This document shows positions 7,257-14,764 of a stretch of 28,481 nt of DNA, one piece after another. The notes under the pieces are model-generated. The model made no database searches, was not told the origin of the DNA, and saw nothing but the letters and a program-made list of their open reading frames with translations. Both the position numbers and the translations under genes were made by a program. Within the stretch, counting starts at the first letter, position 1. Each line of letters opens with the position of its first letter. This stretch comes from a virus: the IMG/VR virus record IMGVR_UViG_3300042691_011822, positions 1-28,481 of that record. One strand, given 5' to 3'.

Positions 7257-8601
7257 TTTTCACCGCGTTTTGTAGTTGCATTATCATAGTTTGCCATTGT
7301 GCTGTATGTGGTATTTCGAATACTAACTTACCGGGAAATTGATATTGCTGTTCTGGTTGCATCATTTGCATATGGCCGGTGTTATCTATTCCGAGTACTG
7401 GGTGTGCTACATTTTGCATTGTTATTGCACCGTCCTGGGTTGGTATCATGGTGCAACGTCCCGGATGTTTCCATTGTCCCATCGAATCCATTACGCCATT
7501 GGTTTTTTGTATGATTCGTTTCCAATCAGGAGCTTGAAGTTGTTTTTTTCCTGTAACATGTAAAATAAGAGATTCAGTTACATCATCAGGCTGATCTTTT
7601 GTTTTTTGTAGAGATGATGGTAATAAATATTTATCTGCTTTTAGTGCCTTTGCTAGTAATGCAACTAAACTGCCTCCGGGCGCAACAGCCATTGTTGTTA
7701 ATCCTAAAATCTTAACAACATCTTTCATTTGATTACCAATCCACTTCCATTCTTCAGAAGATAATTTTTCTCCGTTAATATACTGTAATAGCATTGCTAG
7801 TGCCATTTTGGTTTCATCTTTTTCGGTCTTCATTGCTGATACAAAACGGTTTATCTTTTCTTTAGATTTAACGTATGTATCTTGAACAGTCCATTCTGTT
7901 ATAACATGTTCTAATGCTAAGCTACTAATAGTTGATCGTTTTTCTAATTCTTTGAGTTTATCTATATATCCTCGATTTCTTAGATATTTATATGCCATAT
8001 TTTCTATAGAATACTCGCCCTCTGCTTCTAATCCAACTTGTCGTAAAACCTTTAATCGCTTTTTTATGTTTTGTATTTTATGTTCAATATTAGAATCAGT
8101 TAGTTGTAATTGATCGATTTCGTACTCATATGGTTGTGCCTTTAATTTTATGTCAGCATCATCCACCGAAACAATATCAGAACTAGGTTTTCGTATCCAT
8201 TTTTCTTGCATTACAGAATAAACGCCAACAGATGAATGCATATCTTGCTGCGAGTCCTGTGCATATAATTCAATATGCATTCCTTTGTATGTTAACGGAT
8301 AATTTTCATTCCATACACTTTTTTTAGAATGTAAATACTCATTTACCATATGATAATTACTATCTATCTTTAGATAATTAACTAAAATATGCAAATCAAT
8401 GTCACTATGTTCTGTCCAATTGTAATTTGCATTACTGCCAATTATTATGATATCTTCAATATCAGCATCACCTGGTGTATTTAGAAATTTATAAAATGCT
8501 TCAGCAATTCGTATGAATGCCGATCGTAAACCCGGCTTTAATTTATCTTCATGCCAAAGTTTTGGATTAAGTGTACTATGAGTTTTATATTCTGTTATCA
8601 T
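7237..8601 (-). CDS. Nucleotidyltransferase-fold protein with LETM1-like segment
   Basis: This 454-residue protein probably has three parts. Residues about 1-130 form a Pol-beta-type nucleotidyltransferase: GSNANYNW at 55-62, then SDIDLH at 66-71 giving the D67/D69 pair, with E111 in HIELY as a plausible third carboxylate. Residues about 160-270 look helical and charged. Residues about 277-331 (KLSSEEWKWIGNQMKD, GLTTMAVAPGGS, LLPSS) resemble the conserved segment of LETM1-like proteins. The C-terminal 120 residues are unrecognised. NTases of this GSxANYN..SDIDLH type recur in T4-like environmental phages, but substrate and reaction are unknown. The start overlaps no upstream gene; a candidate promoter element lies 4 nt upstream. 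Confidence 0.75.
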   Translation of the reverse strand: MITEYKTHSTLNPKLWHEDKLKPGLRSAFIRIAEAFYKFLNTPGDADIEDIIIIGSNANYNWTEHSDIDLHILVNYLKIDSNYHMVNEYLHSKKSVWNENYPLTYKGMHIELYAQDSQQDMHSSVGVYSVMQEKWIRKPSSDIVSVDDADIKLKAQPYEYEIDQLQLTDSNIEHKIQNIKKRLKVLRQVGLEAEGEYSIENMAYKYLRNRGYIDKLKELEKRSTISSLALEHVITEWTVQDTYVKSKEKINRFVSAMKTEKDETKMALAMLLQYINGEKLSSEEWKWIGNQMKDVVKILGLTTMAVAPGGSLVALLAKALKADKYLLPSSLQKTKDQPDDVTESLILHVTGKKQLQAPDWKRIIQKTNGVMDSMGQWKHPGRCTMIPTQDGAITMQNVAHPVLGIDNTGHMQMMQPEQQYQFPGKLVFEIPHTAQWQTMIMQLQNAVKNGSRYK

Positions 8602-8605
8602 TTAG

Positions 8606-8614
8606 AATAAATAT
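8606..8614 (-). promoter_or_regulatory. Candidate promoter element ATATTTATT
   Basis: On the minus strand this reads TTG-ATATTTATT-CTAA and then the ATG at 8601, only 4 nt downstream. It touches the stop codon of the preceding gene. If it is a -10-type element, the transcript would be nearly leaderless. Confidence 0.35.
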
Positions 8615-8964
8615 CAACTTTTCCAAAAGAGCTGCACAACAATTAAACACAATGCTAATAATAAAGATATTGTAGTTTTTAGATTAATTGCTTCATCACG
8701 AAATAGATATGTCATTGCCGTAAATATGATTATTCCGGCTACAAAGGAAATAAATCGACCGGGCCAGAATAGTCCACCAAAACCAGTAACTATGGCTGAG
8801 GTTGCTTCCATGAAAATCCATGTTATAGGAACCCCCATAAATATCAAAGCCCATTTCCATGTTTTTGCCCAGTCCCATAATAAAGGTCCGTTTAGTTGTA
8901 TCCAAACTAGAATTTGTCCGATTAAGAATAATAAGAAAGATAGTGCAATGTGTTTATAACTCAT
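8614..8964 (-). CDS. Small integral membrane protein
   Basis: The 116-residue product is predicted by eye to have four hydrophobic helices: about 7-24 (ALSFLLFLIGQILVW), 38-53 (WALIFMGVPITWIFM), 70-87 (ISFVAGIIIFTAMTYLF) and 97-113 (ISLLLALCLIVVQLF). FWPGR precedes the third helix. Similar small proteins occur in environmental T4-like phages as far as I recall, with no assigned function. It lies directly downstream of the amidase and holin-like genes, so a part in lysis or in envelope change is possible. No catalytic motif is visible. The 30-nt gap before it carries no clear promoter. Confidence 0.65.
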   Translation of the reverse strand: MSYKHIALSFLLFLIGQILVWIQLNGPLLWDWAKTWKWALIFMGVPITWIFMEATSAIVTGFGGLFWPGRFISFVAGIIIFTAMTYLFRDEAINLKTTISLLLALCLIVVQLFWKS

Positions 8965-8994
8965 ATAACTAATATATGTAAATACTAGTTACAA

Positions 8995-9438
8995 TCAAAC
9001 CTGCGTGTCTCGATCGCCTTTATGTTTGTCAATTTTATCTAAAATAGAATTTAAAAGATCTGCTTTAATAAATCCAGCCATTGAAGCATTTTTTAAAGCG
9101 CTTAGTATTTGAAACACAATGAATGGAACAAGAATTGTTTCGCTCAACCAATCCGTGCCTTTAAATCCATGTTCAACTGCTAAGAGCACAGTCATAAACA
9201 TGACCCATACTACTAACGTTGCTAGAACTTTCAAAGCTTTTCGAGTTTGAAATCCTTCTCGTTTACATCCGGCAATAATTCCGAAAAATCCATCTAATAG
9301 CACGACACATATTAAAGAAAGATATTGTTCAGCATGATCCATTGTCATGTTAAAAAAATAACTCCCTATAAATGCAAGTGTCCCGGTTACTGAAAGTACT
9401 GTCATTAGAGCTGTCGTTTTCAATTTAATTGTCTCCAT
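8995..9438 (-). CDS. Holin-family membrane protein
   Basis: I place the start at ATG 9438, giving 147 residues, because it overlaps the amidase stop as TAATG. An in-frame ATG at 9474 would add 12 polar residues and overlap the amidase by 37 nt. Hydrophobic segments lie near residues 9-29, 40-56, 69-87 and 99-112. The LLDGFFGIIAGCKREGFQTRKALK segment region (about 47-70) and the ALKNASMAGF stretch near 113-122 resemble the phage holin_4 (toxin-secretion/lysis holin) family. A charged tail (KIDKHKGDRD) ends the protein. Holins form inner-membrane lesions that time lysis. Coupling to the amidase supports this role. It could be a different membrane protein of the same fold. Confidence 0.7.
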   Translation of the reverse strand: METIKLKTTALMTVLSVTGTLAFIGSYFFNMTMDHAEQYLSLICVVLLDGFFGIIAGCKREGFQTRKALKVLATLVVWVMFMTVLLAVEHGFKGTDWLSETILVPFIVFQILSALKNASMAGFIKADLLNSILDKIDKHKGDRDTQV

Positions 9439-10109
9439 TACAATGTTTTTAGCATGGTTATCATTCTGGGACATGGATATATGTCAATTTTATCTTTTCG
9501 ATATGAATTGTGTGTGTATAATCCATTTTCGCCTCGCAATGCTTTTGTGTTTACTGTAAAACACTGATCATAGTTAAACGTTAAATCTATATTATACGTT
9601 GTTTTCCAATACACAAGTAAATCATGTACTGCTTCAATTTGAGCATCGGTGTATCGGTGAAAATATTTGTGACCTTTATATGCCTCTGGTAATTCAGTAA
9701 CGGCTTCTTTAGGAACTTCTCGGTTCACATAACTATAAAACTTATCTCCGCGTTTTTCCAATTGTCCCCAATTGCAAATTTCAATTCCAATAGAATGTTT
9801 ATCTAATTCCGTATATGGAACTTTATAGGCGCGAAATACTTCTTGTTTTACACCTAGGTGATATGCCCAATGTTTTGAGGAAAATGCTTGGCAAATTTCA
9901 CCATCTACAGAATTTTTACCAGCCCCTGATATCGTAACACATGTTGCAATTCGGCCTCTGTCATCATTATCCCAATTCTGGATAGTTGCTACTCCGGAAC
10001 TATTTCCAGCTGTGTGATGCAAAACGATTTGATTTTTCTTAGCTTCCACTTTAAAATACTGTGACTCTTTAAGTGGAACCTGCTTAATTTTAGATAACTC
10101 TAATGCCAT
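9438..10109 (-). CDS. N-acetylmuramoyl-L-alanine amidase (endolysin), Amidase_2 family
   Basis: The endolysin hydrolyses the bond between N-acetylmuramic acid and L-alanine in peptidoglycan. I start at ATG 10109 (MALELSKIKQ, 223 residues), 2 nt after the preceding gene's stop; the longer frame to 10184 would overlap that gene. The Amidase_2/T7-lysozyme fold shows IVLHHTAG (His31/His32), HWAYHLG near 80, SIGIEICN near 108 and YPCPRM near the end. Probable zinc ligands are one His of the HH pair, His200 and Cys213, with Lys/Asp (KDKID, 205-209) between them. There is no signal peptide or cell-wall-binding domain, so release would depend on a holin. The stop overlaps the holin-like gene start (TAATG). 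Confidence 0.9.
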   Translation of the reverse strand: MALELSKIKQVPLKESQYFKVEAKKNQIVLHHTAGNSSGVATIQNWDNDDRGRIATCVTISGAGKNSVDGEICQAFSSKHWAYHLGVKQEVFRAYKVPYTELDKHSIGIEICNWGQLEKRGDKFYSYVNREVPKEAVTELPEAYKGHKYFHRYTDAQIEAVHDLLVYWKTTYNIDLTFNYDQCFTVNTKALRGENGLYTHNSYRKDKIDIYPCPRMITMLKTL

Positions 10110-10111
10110 TA

Positions 10112-10315
10112 CTATTCTTCTCCGAAAAAGTTTGTTAAAAATTTTCCAACTACCCCCGTTGCTAATGCTACGATTGCTACCCATTTAGCGTTTTCATAAA
10201 TAGCAAATCCTGTAATAGTAGTGCTAACACCTAGTAACGCATCGCCTAATTTTCTCCAACGTACTGGAGTTGGTCTGTAATAATTTTTCTTCATATCAAA
10301 GTTCCATTTTCTCAT
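10112..10315 (-). CDS. Small membrane protein next to the endolysin
   Basis: The 67-residue product has a basic, aromatic N-terminus (NYYRPTPVRWRKLGDALL), a hydrophobic stretch at about 28-41 (LLGVSTTITGFAIYEN region) and a second at about 45-61 (WVAIVALATGVVGKFL), and ends FFGEE. Met8 is an alternative start (MKKNYYRP). The pattern of a TP..WRK..DALL head and two membrane segments recurs in small proteins of Bacteroidota phages as I recall. Adjacency to the amidase (2-nt gap) suggests a lysis role such as a holin, antiholin or pinholin, but I cannot distinguish these. An ATATTTATA element lies 27 nt upstream. Confidence 0.65.
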   Translation of the reverse strand: MRKWNFDMKKNYYRPTPVRWRKLGDALLGVSTTITGFAIYENAKWVAIVALATGVVGKFLTNFFGEE

Positions 10316-10342
10316 AACGATGCCTGTATTTGGTAACTTTAG

Positions 10343-10351
10343 TATAAATAT
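10343..10351 (-). promoter_or_regulatory. Candidate promoter element ATATTTATA upstream of the lysis cassette
   Basis: On the minus strand this reads C-ATATTTATA-CTAAAG, 27 nt before the start at 10315 and at the end of the glycosyltransferase run. It would separate the lysis/fibre unit from the glycan cassette transcriptionally. Confidence 0.45.
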
Positions 10352-10355
10352 GACA

Positions 10356-11111
10356 CTAGATATATTTCAAGTTATTTTCTGGATTATGTTTTATATAACT
10401 ACCCCATTTATACCGGGCATACTCATGTCCTTTTGATTCGGCTTGTTGGCGTGCTTCTCCATTTGTAGATGCTGATGCGAAATGATAGAAATGGCAATTC
10501 CATGTTCTAATCATTTTCAGACCGGAGAGTTGACATTTCAAAAAGAAATCCCAATCCGCTACCATCCCTAATTCATAATTTTCATCCCAGCCGCCAATTC
10601 GAATAAAATCTTGTTTAGACATAAATATGGGCAATGTAGAGCCGCTTTCTTCTGTCTTATCTCCGGATGCGTAATGATAATCATATAACCAAAACGTTTC
10701 TAAATCAAATTCACTAATTACACGACCAAGATCTTTTATATGAAATTGTTTGAACATACTAGGATATGGCTCAATCTGATTAGGAGTAATTACAGTGTTA
10801 GGTACCCAATCATCTTCCAATGTAGTATCCCAAAAGCGAGGAAATACATTGTCATCATTAACAATTAAAATTTTATCATAACGTGCATTATACACTCCCA
10901 AATTTGTTCCGCGACATAGTCCAATGTTTTGTTCTAGATTTAAAACATCGATAGAATCTTTCCATTTATCTAGAACTTCTTTGTTGATATCATAATGTCC
11001 ATCTACGACAACTATGATTTGATTTTTATTTTGCTGGCCTGTTATTGCTGATTCTAAACATAAATTCAATAACGAGGGACTTTTGTACGTAGGTATTATT
11101 ACCGATATCAT
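10356..11111 (-). CDS. Glycosyltransferase, GT2-like (GT-A fold)
   Basis: I start at ATG 11111, an ATGA overlap with the upstream stop, giving 251 residues (MISVIIPTYKS). The GT2 layout is clear. SVIIPTYKSPSLLNLCLES is the nucleotide-binding start. VVVDG lies at 34-38. NIGLCRGTNLG at 62-72 is followed by LIVNDDNVF, where DDN at 86-88 fills the metal-binding DXD position. GGWDENYELG and ADWDF near 175-192 hold the likely catalytic acidic residues. It should transfer a sugar from an NDP-sugar donor; donor and acceptor are unknown. It is the last gene of the 14-gene glycan cassette. There are no membrane segments, so it is probably cytoplasmic. Confidence 0.85.
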   Translation of the reverse strand: MISVIIPTYKSPSLLNLCLESAITGQQNKNQIIVVVDGHYDINKEVLDKWKDSIDVLNLEQNIGLCRGTNLGVYNARYDKILIVNDDNVFPRFWDTTLEDDWVPNTVITPNQIEPYPSMFKQFHIKDLGRVISEFDLETFWLYDYHYASGDKTEESGSTLPIFMSKQDFIRIGGWDENYELGMVADWDFFLKCQLSGLKMIRTWNCHFYHFASASTNGEARQQAESKGHEYARYKWGSYIKHNPENNLKYI

Positions 11112-11803
11112 AACTGATTCCAATCTGTTAATGGAGATAACCAAGCTGTTTCCCCGTGAGTAGCATATCCTGGGATAGATGTTATTAGTAATTCGTTATT
11201 ATCACGTAGTTCTAAAAACATATGAAAATCATTTGGATGTGTAGTATTAGTATGTTTCCTTAATATCGTTTCGATACGTTTTATCGTAGATACTTTGCTA
11301 GCAAATGTCATTGTAGTTGAATTTGTAATCTTCCAATGACATGATTTAGTTAAATATACACGAGTATCTTCTGCTCCACCGTCACAATAAGGATTACCTC
11401 CTAGACTAGGATCTAAATACTTGTCTGGATGATCATATACCGAAACAAATGAGGCGCCTAAATCAAATCCTTCTTTTAGTATATCCGCAGCATTCGATTT
11501 GTGTAAATAATCGTTTTCTACAAAATAAACTATTTCATCATCTGCCCATTTTATAGCTTTATCCAATGCTAAATTAAATGTACCGGCGCCATGGCCTATA
11601 GATACTTGTTCTATGTTAATCGGATCAATGTAACGTTTAATCATGGCTACCGTAGATTCACTACAATTATCTGCTATAATTAAGATATCATGGATGTAAT
11701 TAAAAAATACATTGCAAAAATTCTTTAAACAAGTTTCATTGTTAATATATTCTGGTTTAACTTTATTGTAACCAGTATCTGATATTCTATAGATTATTTT
11801 CAT
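11108..11803 (-). CDS. Putative glycosyltransferase (GT-A-like, atypical)
   Basis: The protein has 231 residues. Both ends overlap neighbours by ATGA (start 11803, stop 11108). The first half alternates hydrophobic strands and helices as in GT-A enzymes (DILIIADNCSE at 39-49, then GAGTFNLALDKAI). YFVENDYLH at 93-101 gives an END triplet at 96-98 in the DXD position. Later segments YDHPDKY and GGNPYCDGG are followed by HMFLELRDNNELL. This fits a family of phage and environmental glycosyltransferases rather than canonical GT2. Donor and acceptor are unknown. The tight coupling to GT2 enzymes on both sides is the main support for a role in the same glycan. Confidence 0.65.
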   Translation of the reverse strand: MKIIYRISDTGYNKVKPEYINNETCLKNFCNVFFNYIHDILIIADNCSESTVAMIKRYIDPINIEQVSIGHGAGTFNLALDKAIKWADDEIVYFVENDYLHKSNAADILKEGFDLGASFVSVYDHPDKYLDPSLGGNPYCDGGAEDTRVYLTKSCHWKITNSTTMTFASKVSTIKRIETILRKHTNTTHPNDFHMFLELRDNNELLITSIPGYATHGETAWLSPLTDWNQL

Positions 11804-12576
11804 TTAAATGAATTAATTACTCTGTAGTTAGATTCGGTTCTTGTTATTTCTAATAAATTTCCATCTACTGGATTGTTAGTTTGCAGCGGAAATAGCATTC
11901 TGTCATGATATTGATGATATGTCATCGGCGAATCTATAGATATTATGTTCATACCTTTTAATTTAACTCGATCTAAAAAATTATCATCCCCATGGGACAT
12001 ACCGTATGCAAATCTTTCATCAAATCCACCCAAATCATCTAAATCTTTTTTTGTAATAGCAGTACAAAAATTAAAACATGTATTTCGATGCAAACTATGT
12101 TGATACCAACCACCGGTGTGTCCTGGTAAATTTACAGATACAAATTGATTACTAACAATATCATCATATGACATAAGATTTAACTTTTGTGTTGCATCTG
12201 GTGTTAATGATAGTGTAGCATATACTAAATAATCATTAGTTTTAACTCTGTTTAAAACATCCGAGATAATATCGCCGACAAACATACATTCCCCACACAG
12301 TAACACAATAACATCTCCGGTTGCCATGGCAATTCCTTTATTTATAGGAATCACCGGGCAGCCCCACCATTTTTCTTGTTTATTAAATGAAAATATATTA
12401 AAATTTAAATCAGGATAATATGATGGCAAATCATCAATTTTATGAATATCATCAGATGCATCGTCTACTATTATAATTTCTATATCTTGGTAACTATTAC
12501 TTTCCGATATTGATTTTATAGTATTTAACAGCTGATAACGTCTGTTATAATACTGTATTACGATTGATACTTTCAT
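11800..12576 (-). CDS. Glycosyltransferase, GT2 family
   Basis: The protein has 258 residues. The N-terminus MKVSIVIQYYNRRYQLLNTI and VDDASDD at 37-43 are typical of GT2 nucleotide-sugar binding. NKGIAMATGDVIVLL precedes CGECMF at about 94-99, which replaces the usual DXD and resembles the NPE-type variant seen in some GT2 enzymes. GGFDERFAYG at 183-192 and GDDNFLDRV at 196-204 hold the expected catalytic acidic residues, followed by YHQYH. Its stop overlaps the next gene by ATGA. It is separated from the epimerase gene upstream by 10 nt. Probably cytoplasmic; acceptor unknown. Confidence 0.85.
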   Translation of the reverse strand: MKVSIVIQYYNRRYQLLNTIKSISESNSYQDIEIIIVDDASDDIHKIDDLPSYYPDLNFNIFSFNKQEKWWGCPVIPINKGIAMATGDVIVLLCGECMFVGDIISDVLNRVKTNDYLVYATLSLTPDATQKLNLMSYDDIVSNQFVSVNLPGHTGGWYQHSLHRNTCFNFCTAITKKDLDDLGGFDERFAYGMSHGDDNFLDRVKLKGMNIISIDSPMTYHQYHDRMLFPLQTNNPVDGNLLEITRTESNYRVINSFK

Positions 12577-12586
12577 AGTTACCTAA

Positions 12587-13495
12587 TTATGGATGTTCTA
12601 CACTATTAACATCAAATCTTTTAATCCACTCATGTACATGTAATATACCTTCTTCTAACTCAACCTCCGGAGACCATCCTAAATTTCTAATACGTTCTGT
12701 GGATAATCGTTTAACTACAGTTTGCATAGAAGGTGCCGGGATCATTTGTATAAGATCTTCAGATTTGTCTGATAATTTACATGCAATTTTAGCAATATCT
12801 GACATAGGCCTTGGGTCATCATCGCGACCAATATTATAAATTCCACTTTCGGGATGTTCTATAATCATACGAAGTGCCCTCACGGTATCTCCTATCCAAC
12901 ACCATGATCTTTCAGCGCCAATGTGCACAGTCATTGGCATATTATGATATGCTTGCCATAGCATGGTATCCATCGCACGTCTTCCTTTACCCGGGGGAAC
13001 TCCTGGGCCATATGGCATTGATAGTCTAGCAATTACCAAATTATTAGGAGCAAATAATTGTGCTGCTTCTTCTCCCCATCGTTTTGTTAGTCCATACAAG
13101 TTATGTGGTAATTTTAATTCACCATATTCATCGCATATATGATCTCCTTGATCACCATATGCCTCCGATGTTGAAACATATGCTAATCTGATTCCCATAT
13201 CTCCGCAATGTTTAGCAACAATGGTAGTCATTTCAGCATTATGACGTACCGTATGTACAACATCCTGTTCTCCAAATAATCTACCAACTTGTGCGGCTAA
13301 ATGATAACATATATCTGGATTAATAGTTTCTATCCATTCTTTAAAACTATTTTCGTCTAATAAATTACGACCGACTTCGTCATTGATATCAGTACCGTAT
13401 ACATCATATCCATGTTCTTCTAGTTCCTTTTTTAGCCAGGATCCTACAAATCCATTAACACCAGTAATTGCGACTTTAATGTTTTTTTGTTTCAT
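12587..13495 (-). CDS. NAD-dependent sugar epimerase/dehydratase (extended SDR)
   Basis: The protein has 302 residues, the usual length for NDP-sugar epimerases and dehydratases. The Rossmann motif TGVNGFVG puts glycines at 12, 15 and 18. D36 after the second strand suggests NAD binding. HLAAQVG at 65-71 and STSEAYG at 108-114 are followed by the Y134-xxx-K138 pair (YGLTK), the catalytic SDR residues. The C-terminal region has IYNIGRDD, as in sugar-nucleotide enzymes that recognise NDP. It likely makes or converts an NDP-sugar donor for the surrounding glycosyltransferases. The exact reaction (4-epimerase, 4,6-dehydratase or reductase) cannot be fixed from motifs. No Shine-Dalgarno is seen; the leader is A-rich. 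Confidence 0.85.
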   Translation of the reverse strand: MKQKNIKVAITGVNGFVGSWLKKELEEHGYDVYGTDINDEVGRNLLDENSFKEWIETINPDICYHLAAQVGRLFGEQDVVHTVRHNAEMTTIVAKHCGDMGIRLAYVSTSEAYGDQGDHICDEYGELKLPHNLYGLTKRWGEEAAQLFAPNNLVIARLSMPYGPGVPPGKGRRAMDTMLWQAYHNMPMTVHIGAERSWCWIGDTVRALRMIIEHPESGIYNIGRDDDPRPMSDIAKIACKLSDKSEDLIQMIPAPSMQTVVKRLSTERIRNLGWSPEVELEEGILHVHEWIKRFDVNSVEHP

Positions 13496-13509
13496 TTGTG
13501 TTTCTTTTG

Positions 13510-14406
13510 TTAGTTTAAATTAAAAATTTTTAAAATTTGTTCAATAACTTGCTTATCATTATAATAAGGATTCAATGTTACATGTCCAACCTTTGGGAAA
13601 TAATACTCCGGACCTAATTTTGGTTGTTCTATTTTTTTTAATACCCCATTCCAACCATAGAGTTGTAAATTAAAATCTCCAGTAATTATAGTTTTTGTAC
13701 CAACTCCAGCTGCAATTGTTGCTAATCCGCCATCTGTACCTAAAAACGCATCACAGTATTTCAAAACGGAGGCCTCAAATAACAATGACTTACTATCATC
13801 TTCTGCAATATTAGATGTTTGCTGTTGATTTAAATTACCTACACCAACTTCGTAAAATGTAAAATATTCTCGAATCCCGTTCACAATAAAGTTAATATCT
13901 CGATGTTTACCCCCATAACCTAAATTAGGAACATCGATACCTTGTTTATATTGTTCTTCTGTATACAAATATGTTTTAGGTTGCCAATTACTCATCAATG
14001 CAACAACCGGTTTTCCGTATTGTTCTCGTAAATCATTAATTAGTGTCTGTGCTACTTTATCATATTCGGGTTGAGTATATACCATATATTCTGAATTAGG
14101 AGTCTCGATCCCAGCAGTAATCTGATATTCCTCACAAGGAGTAACTACGTAGTTAAGAGACTGCAACTGTATTATCTTATCGTATGAATTACGATCTATA
14201 CTGGATACCGGGTGCGGACTAGGAAATTCAGAAACGTATACTTTATTAATAAATGGATTATTAGACATTAGCCGATACATTTGCGGAAATCCAATTAAAT
14301 AATCTATTTGATCGTACCGACTTTGTAATTTTTCAGCTAAAGATCCAGCAAAGGCAATATCTCCAAAAAATCCGCAAGTAACAATTAAACACTTAGTATT
14401 TTTCAT
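13510..14406 (-). CDS. Glycosyltransferase, GT9-like (heptosyltransferase fold)
   Basis: The protein has 298 residues. The N-terminus (CLIVTCGFFGDIAFAGSLAEKL) matches GT9 enzymes, where a Gly-Asp pair (G15-D16) follows the first strand. The diagnostic C-terminal segment is LGTDGGLATIAAGVGTKTI (about 222-240), corresponding to the GNDTGPMHLAAA donor site of ADP-heptose:LPS transferases. It is shorter than bacterial WaaC/WaaF (about 320-350). It probably adds a sugar from an NDP donor, but heptose specificity should not be assumed. Its start overlaps the DUF6165 gene by 14 nt. Confidence 0.75.
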   Translation of the reverse strand: MKNTKCLIVTCGFFGDIAFAGSLAEKLQSRYDQIDYLIGFPQMYRLMSNNPFINKVYVSEFPSPHPVSSIDRNSYDKIIQLQSLNYVVTPCEEYQITAGIETPNSEYMVYTQPEYDKVAQTLINDLREQYGKPVVALMSNWQPKTYLYTEEQYKQGIDVPNLGYGGKHRDINFIVNGIREYFTFYEVGVGNLNQQQTSNIAEDDSKSLLFEASVLKYCDAFLGTDGGLATIAAGVGTKTIITGDFNLQLYGWNGVLKKIEQPKLGPEYYFPKVGHVTLNPYYNDKQVIEQILKIFNLN

Positions 14407-14764
14407 ATGATTTTTCTTCTATAAACGTAGAACCGTATTTTAAGTTAATTTGTTTTTTAATTTCAGCTCGTTTATCATTGATTATATATACATTTCGAGC
14501 GTGTGCAATAAATGTATCATCAAATTGTTTACGAGATTCCATTTCTCGGAGATTATCTTCAATTTCCCAAAGAATCCCGTTAATATGTAATAGTTCTGAA
14601 AAATCCGAGTCATGTATATTTAACTGTTTAAATACAATATCGTATAAATAATCATATTCTGAGATTACATTTTTTAACTTTTCAGACTCTATAATATTGT
14701 TTCTTTTTAACTGTAGTATTGATAATTTATCTACAATTTCTCCAACTGACACTTCTACTTTCAT
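14393..14764 (-). CDS. DUF6165 family protein
   Basis: I start at ATG 14764 (MKVEVSVGEIVDKLSIL), which overlaps the upstream stop as TAATG and gives 123 residues; an earlier in-frame start at 14800 would add 12. The sequence fits DUF6165 over its full length: VSVGEIVDKLSILQLK at 4-19, a helical centre with LWEIEDNLRE, and the ending NDKRAEIKKQINLKYGS, then EEKSYEKY. The family is found in bacterial glycan gene clusters and in phages. No activity is known to me. The charged, helical character suggests a small accessory or scaffold protein. It lies between the GT7-like and GT9-like genes, overlapping both. Confidence 0.75.
   Translation of the reverse strand: MKVEVSVGEIVDKLSILQLKRNNIIESEKLKNVISEYDYLYDIVFKQLNIHDSDFSELLHINGILWEIEDNLREMESRKQFDDTFIAHARNVYIINDKRAEIKKQINLKYGSTFIEEKSYEKY

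Noticed and set aside
8696-8905. Minus-strand frame of 69 codons within the membrane protein gene
   Set aside because: It is a shadow frame of the 116-aa membrane protein, with no separate start signal and no domain.
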